From assembly GCA_946059285.1 (NCBI GenBank), contig CAMGMW010000054.1:1-7538 (forward strand): a DNA stretch of 7,538 nucleotides, written 5' to 3'. This DNA comes from an uncultured Clostridia bacterium. Its GTDB lineage: Bacteria > Bacillota_A > Clostridia > Oscillospirales > Oscillospiraceae. The position numbers and the translations under genes were made by a program. Every line of letters starts with the position of its first letter. Within the stretch, counting starts at the first letter, position 1. Below, piece by piece: positions 5,507 to 7,538 of this stretch. The notes below the pieces were generated by a model. That model saw nothing but the letters and a program-made list of their open reading frames with translations, ran no database searches and was not told where the DNA came from.

Positions 5507-6783
5507 AGCATTTCGAATTTCCCCGCCTGGGGGAGGAATACTGGGAGGAACGGCTGGAAAATGGAATGCGTATCTGCGTCGTTCCGAAACGCGGCTTTGT
5601 GCGCAGCTACGCATTTCTGGCGGTGGATTATGGCTCGGTGGATACGAAGTACACCGTGGGCGGAAAGACCTATCGCACGCCGGACGGTGTTGCCCACTAC
5701 CTGGAGCATAAGATGTTTGATTTGCCGGAGGGCAACGCCATGCAGCTTTACGCCGCTCACGGCGGCAGCCCGAATGCTTTCACCAGCTATGCCATGACGG
5801 CATACTATTTTGACTGTACGGAGGAATTTGAGGAGAACCTGAAAACGCTCCTGCGACTGGTCACGGTGCCTTACTTTACGCCGGAGAGCGTTGAGAAAGA
5901 ACGTGGGATCATCGCACAGGAGATCCGCATGTATGAGGACAGTCCGGATTCAAGAGTGTATGAGGATCTGTTCGGCGCGCTGTTTGCTGAGCATCCCATC
6001 CGTGTGCCCATCGCGGGAACGGTGGAGAGCATCGAGGAAATCAGCGCACAGACGCTTCATGACTGCCACAGAGCGTTTTATCAGCCGGCCAATATGATGC
6101 TCTGCGTAGTTGGGGATGTGGATGCAGAGCGTGTGGCAGCGCTTGTGCGGGAGCACACGGACCAAACGGCGCGGGAGATTCCGACACGGGACTACGGCGC
6201 GCCGGAGCAGATGCAAAGCTGCAGAGCGCAAACAGTTCGTACAATGGCGGTTTCCATGCCGACATTCAGCCTTGGCTTTAAGTGCGAGGCGCCGGAGCCG
6301 GGAATGGCGACCATGCGGCGGGAGATCATCGGGGGGCTGGCGGCTGAAGTACTGGTCGGAGAGTCTTCACCGCTGTACACGCGCCTGTATGAGGAAGGAC
6401 TGATCGATTCCGATTTCTCCGCAGGCTATGAGAGCGTCAAGAATGCGTGCTTGTTTTCCTGCGGCGGTGACAGCCGTGACCCCGCGACGGTCTGCGCGGC
6501 GGTCTTAAAGGAGGCAGAGCGCATCGGAAGAGAAGGTGTGGAGCAAGCGCAATTCGATCGGTTGATCAAATCCGCGCTCGGCAGACGTACCAGAGACCTT
6601 GACAGCTTTGAAAGTATTTGCTATCGTATGTGTGCGTACTATTTTGACGGCATTGATTATTTCCGCTTTCCCGAAGCTTACGCGGAGGTCACGCCGGAGG
6701 ATGTACGTCAATTCATTCAACAGACGATCCGTCCGGAGCGAGCAGCAATGGCTGTGATCCGTCCAAAAGAAAGTGAGGCTTGA
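5503..6783 (+). CDS. ymfH: M16-family zinc metallopeptidase YmfH
   Basis: A 426-residue M16 peptidase, the catalytic partner of YmfF. The inverted zinc motif HxxEH is present as HYLEH (65-69) in DGVAHYLEHKMF. The downstream acidic segment EKERGIIAQEIRMYEDSP (131-148) supplies the third ligand, probably Glu140, with Glu133 as the other conserved acid. GSPNAFTSYAMTAYYF (88-103) is the usual strand after the zinc helix. The C-terminal repeat carries GESSPLYTRLYEEGLI. Length is normal for the family. Its ATG overlaps the ymfF stop by four bases and has GGGAG seven bases upstream, so the two are translationally coupled, as expected for equimolar subunits. Cytoplasmic. Linkage to EF-P 5-aminopentanol modification comes from current Bacillus-based naming, not from this sequence; the reductase gene ymfI is not in the window. 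Confidence 0.93.
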   Translation: MKHFEFPRLGEEYWEERLENGMRICVVPKRGFVRSYAFLAVDYGSVDTKYTVGGKTYRTPDGVAHYLEHKMFDLPEGNAMQLYAAHGGSPNAFTSYAMTAYYFDCTEEFEENLKTLLRLVTVPYFTPESVEKERGIIAQEIRMYEDSPDSRVYEDLFGALFAEHPIRVPIAGTVESIEEISAQTLHDCHRAFYQPANMMLCVVGDVDAERVAALVREHTDQTAREIPTRDYGAPEQMQSCRAQTVRTMAVSMPTFSLGFKCEAPEPGMATMRREIIGGLAAEVLVGESSPLYTRLYEEGLIDSDFSAGYESVKNACLFSCGGDSRDPATVCAAVLKEAERIGREGVEQAQFDRLIKSALGRRTRDLDSFESICYRMCAYYFDGIDYFRFPEAYAEVTPEDVRQFIQQTIRPERAAMAVIRPKESEA

Positions 6784-6786
6784 TTT

Positions 6787-7538
6787 ATGGATACATCCAT
6801 CCAGTTTCCCAATTTGGGAATCACGATCGATCCCAGTGACGGCTTTTCCATCGGAAGCTTTGAAATCAAATGGTACGGTGTGATCATCGCTCTGGGCGTG
6901 CTTTTGGCAACGCTGTATGTCATGCGCCGCGTGAAGGAATTCGGCATCACACAGGATGATGTGCTTAACCTGCTCCTGATCTGCCTGCCCTCTGCAATCG
7001 TCGGCGCACGGCTGTATTATGTGATTTTCAAATGGGATCAGTTTTTCGGAGAAGGGATTCCATGGTATCGGTTCCTGGATATCCGCGGTGGAGGACTTGC
7101 CATTTATGGAGGAATCATTGGTGCGGCCCTCGGAATGCTCATTTATTCTCTGATAAAAAAGAGGCGTATCACACCATATCTGGATGTGATGGGACTGGGT
7201 CTCCTGATCGGACAGTGTATGGGGCGCTGGGGGAATTTCTTCAACCGCGAGGCATTCGGCAGCTATACAAACAACCTGTTTGCTATGCGCATCAGTGATG
7301 TATACGGGCGCGGCATTGATCAGACTGCGCTGCAATTCCTGGCGCAGAAGGCACAGGAGGGCGGCTACGCCGGTTATATTCAGGTTCATCCCACGTTTCT
7401 GTACGAGTCAGTTTGGAATCTGATCGGTTTTGTGATTCTGCATTTTGTTTCCAAAAAGCGTAAATATGACGGTCAATTGTTCTTGGGCTATCTTGCATGG
7501 TACGGCTTGGGCAGAATGCTCATTGAGGGGCTGCGCAC
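6787..7538 (+). CDS. lgt: Prolipoprotein diacylglyceryl transferase (3' end outside window)
   Basis: Lgt transfers diacylglycerol from phosphatidylglycerol to the lipobox cysteine of prolipoproteins at the cytoplasmic membrane, the first step of lipoprotein maturation. The first 250 residues are present and the frame is open at the window end. Several hydrophobic segments are visible (about 31-47, 58-80, 103-123, 134-143, 211-220, 232-244). Family motifs are KWYGVIIALG (28-37), GARLYYV (73-79), GGGLAIYGGIIGA (101-113), GRWGNFFNREAFG (146-158) with the essential Arg at 147, HPTFLYES (201-208) and YGLGRMLIEGLR (239-250). The His of the E. coli HGGLIG motif is Tyr here (Tyr107). About 20-40 residues should be missing at the C-terminus. 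It starts three bases after the ymfH stop, with a GTGAGG ribosome site inside the ymfH end, so it belongs to the same operon. Confidence 0.95.
   Translation, partial: MDTSIQFPNLGITIDPSDGFSIGSFEIKWYGVIIALGVLLATLYVMRRVKEFGITQDDVLNLLLICLPSAIVGARLYYVIFKWDQFFGEGIPWYRFLDIRGGGLAIYGGIIGAALGMLIYSLIKKRRITPYLDVMGLGLLIGQCMGRWGNFFNREAFGSYTNNLFAMRISDVYGRGIDQTALQFLAQKAQEGGYAGYIQVHPTFLYESVWNLIGFVILHFVSKKRKYDGQLFLGYLAWYGLGRMLIEGLR

Noticed and set aside
4718..5614. 298-codon open frame on the minus strand opposite ymfF and the start of ymfH
   Set aside because: It is rich in Arg, His and Cys, has no recognisable domain, and runs opposite two well-supported M16 genes. It is a shadow of GC-biased codon use.
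6505..7389. 294-codon minus-strand open frame opposite the end of ymfH and lgt
   Set aside because: It covers parts of two clearly homologous genes on the other strand and has no family features.

Overview
The window looks like ordinary chromosome from a low-to-mid GC Gram-positive bacterium, most likely a gut-type member of the Clostridia (Oscillospirales/Ruminococcaceae-like). This rests on the DapH acetylase variant of lysine synthesis, a paired YmfF/YmfH M16 set, a two-OB-fold SSB protein of the clostridial type, strong Shine-Dalgarno sequences, and short intergenic regions with A/T-flanked hairpin terminators. The taxonomic call is inference from protein flavour, not a database match.

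Layout. (1) Bases 1-958, + strand: the 3' end of a methylglyoxal synthase gene (mgsA-like), then dapH starting at its stop codon. (2) Bases 959-1436: a 478-base stretch with no credible gene but crowded with inverted repeats. It holds an 11-bp stem closing a ~150-nt structured element, two related copies of a GC-rich palindrome, an 11-bp hairpin, and two abutting A/T-rich palindromes, the second containing a bidirectional terminator. (3) Bases 1437-2042, - strand: a protein with two SSB-type OB folds, with its own probable promoter. (4) Bases 2128-4126, - strand: a two-gene operon, prmA then a membrane-anchored DUF4015-like (glycoside-hydrolase-like) protein, ending in a clear terminator. (5) Bases 4127-4246: a divergent promoter region. 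(6) Bases 4247-7538, + strand: a tightly coupled operon ymfF-ymfH-lgt; lgt runs off the window.

How the genes relate. mgsA/dapH is central metabolism (methylglyoxal bypass; lysine and diaminopimelate synthesis). prmA modifies ribosomal protein L11. ymfF/ymfH encode a probable M16 heterodimer, one subunit carrying the zinc site and the other lacking it, which current nomenclature links to EF-P 5-aminopentanol modification. lgt starts lipoprotein maturation. I see no phage, transposase, CRISPR or defence system. The parts most worth a second look are the hairpin-dense intergenic region and the apparent loss of the catalytic aspartate in the MgsA-like protein.
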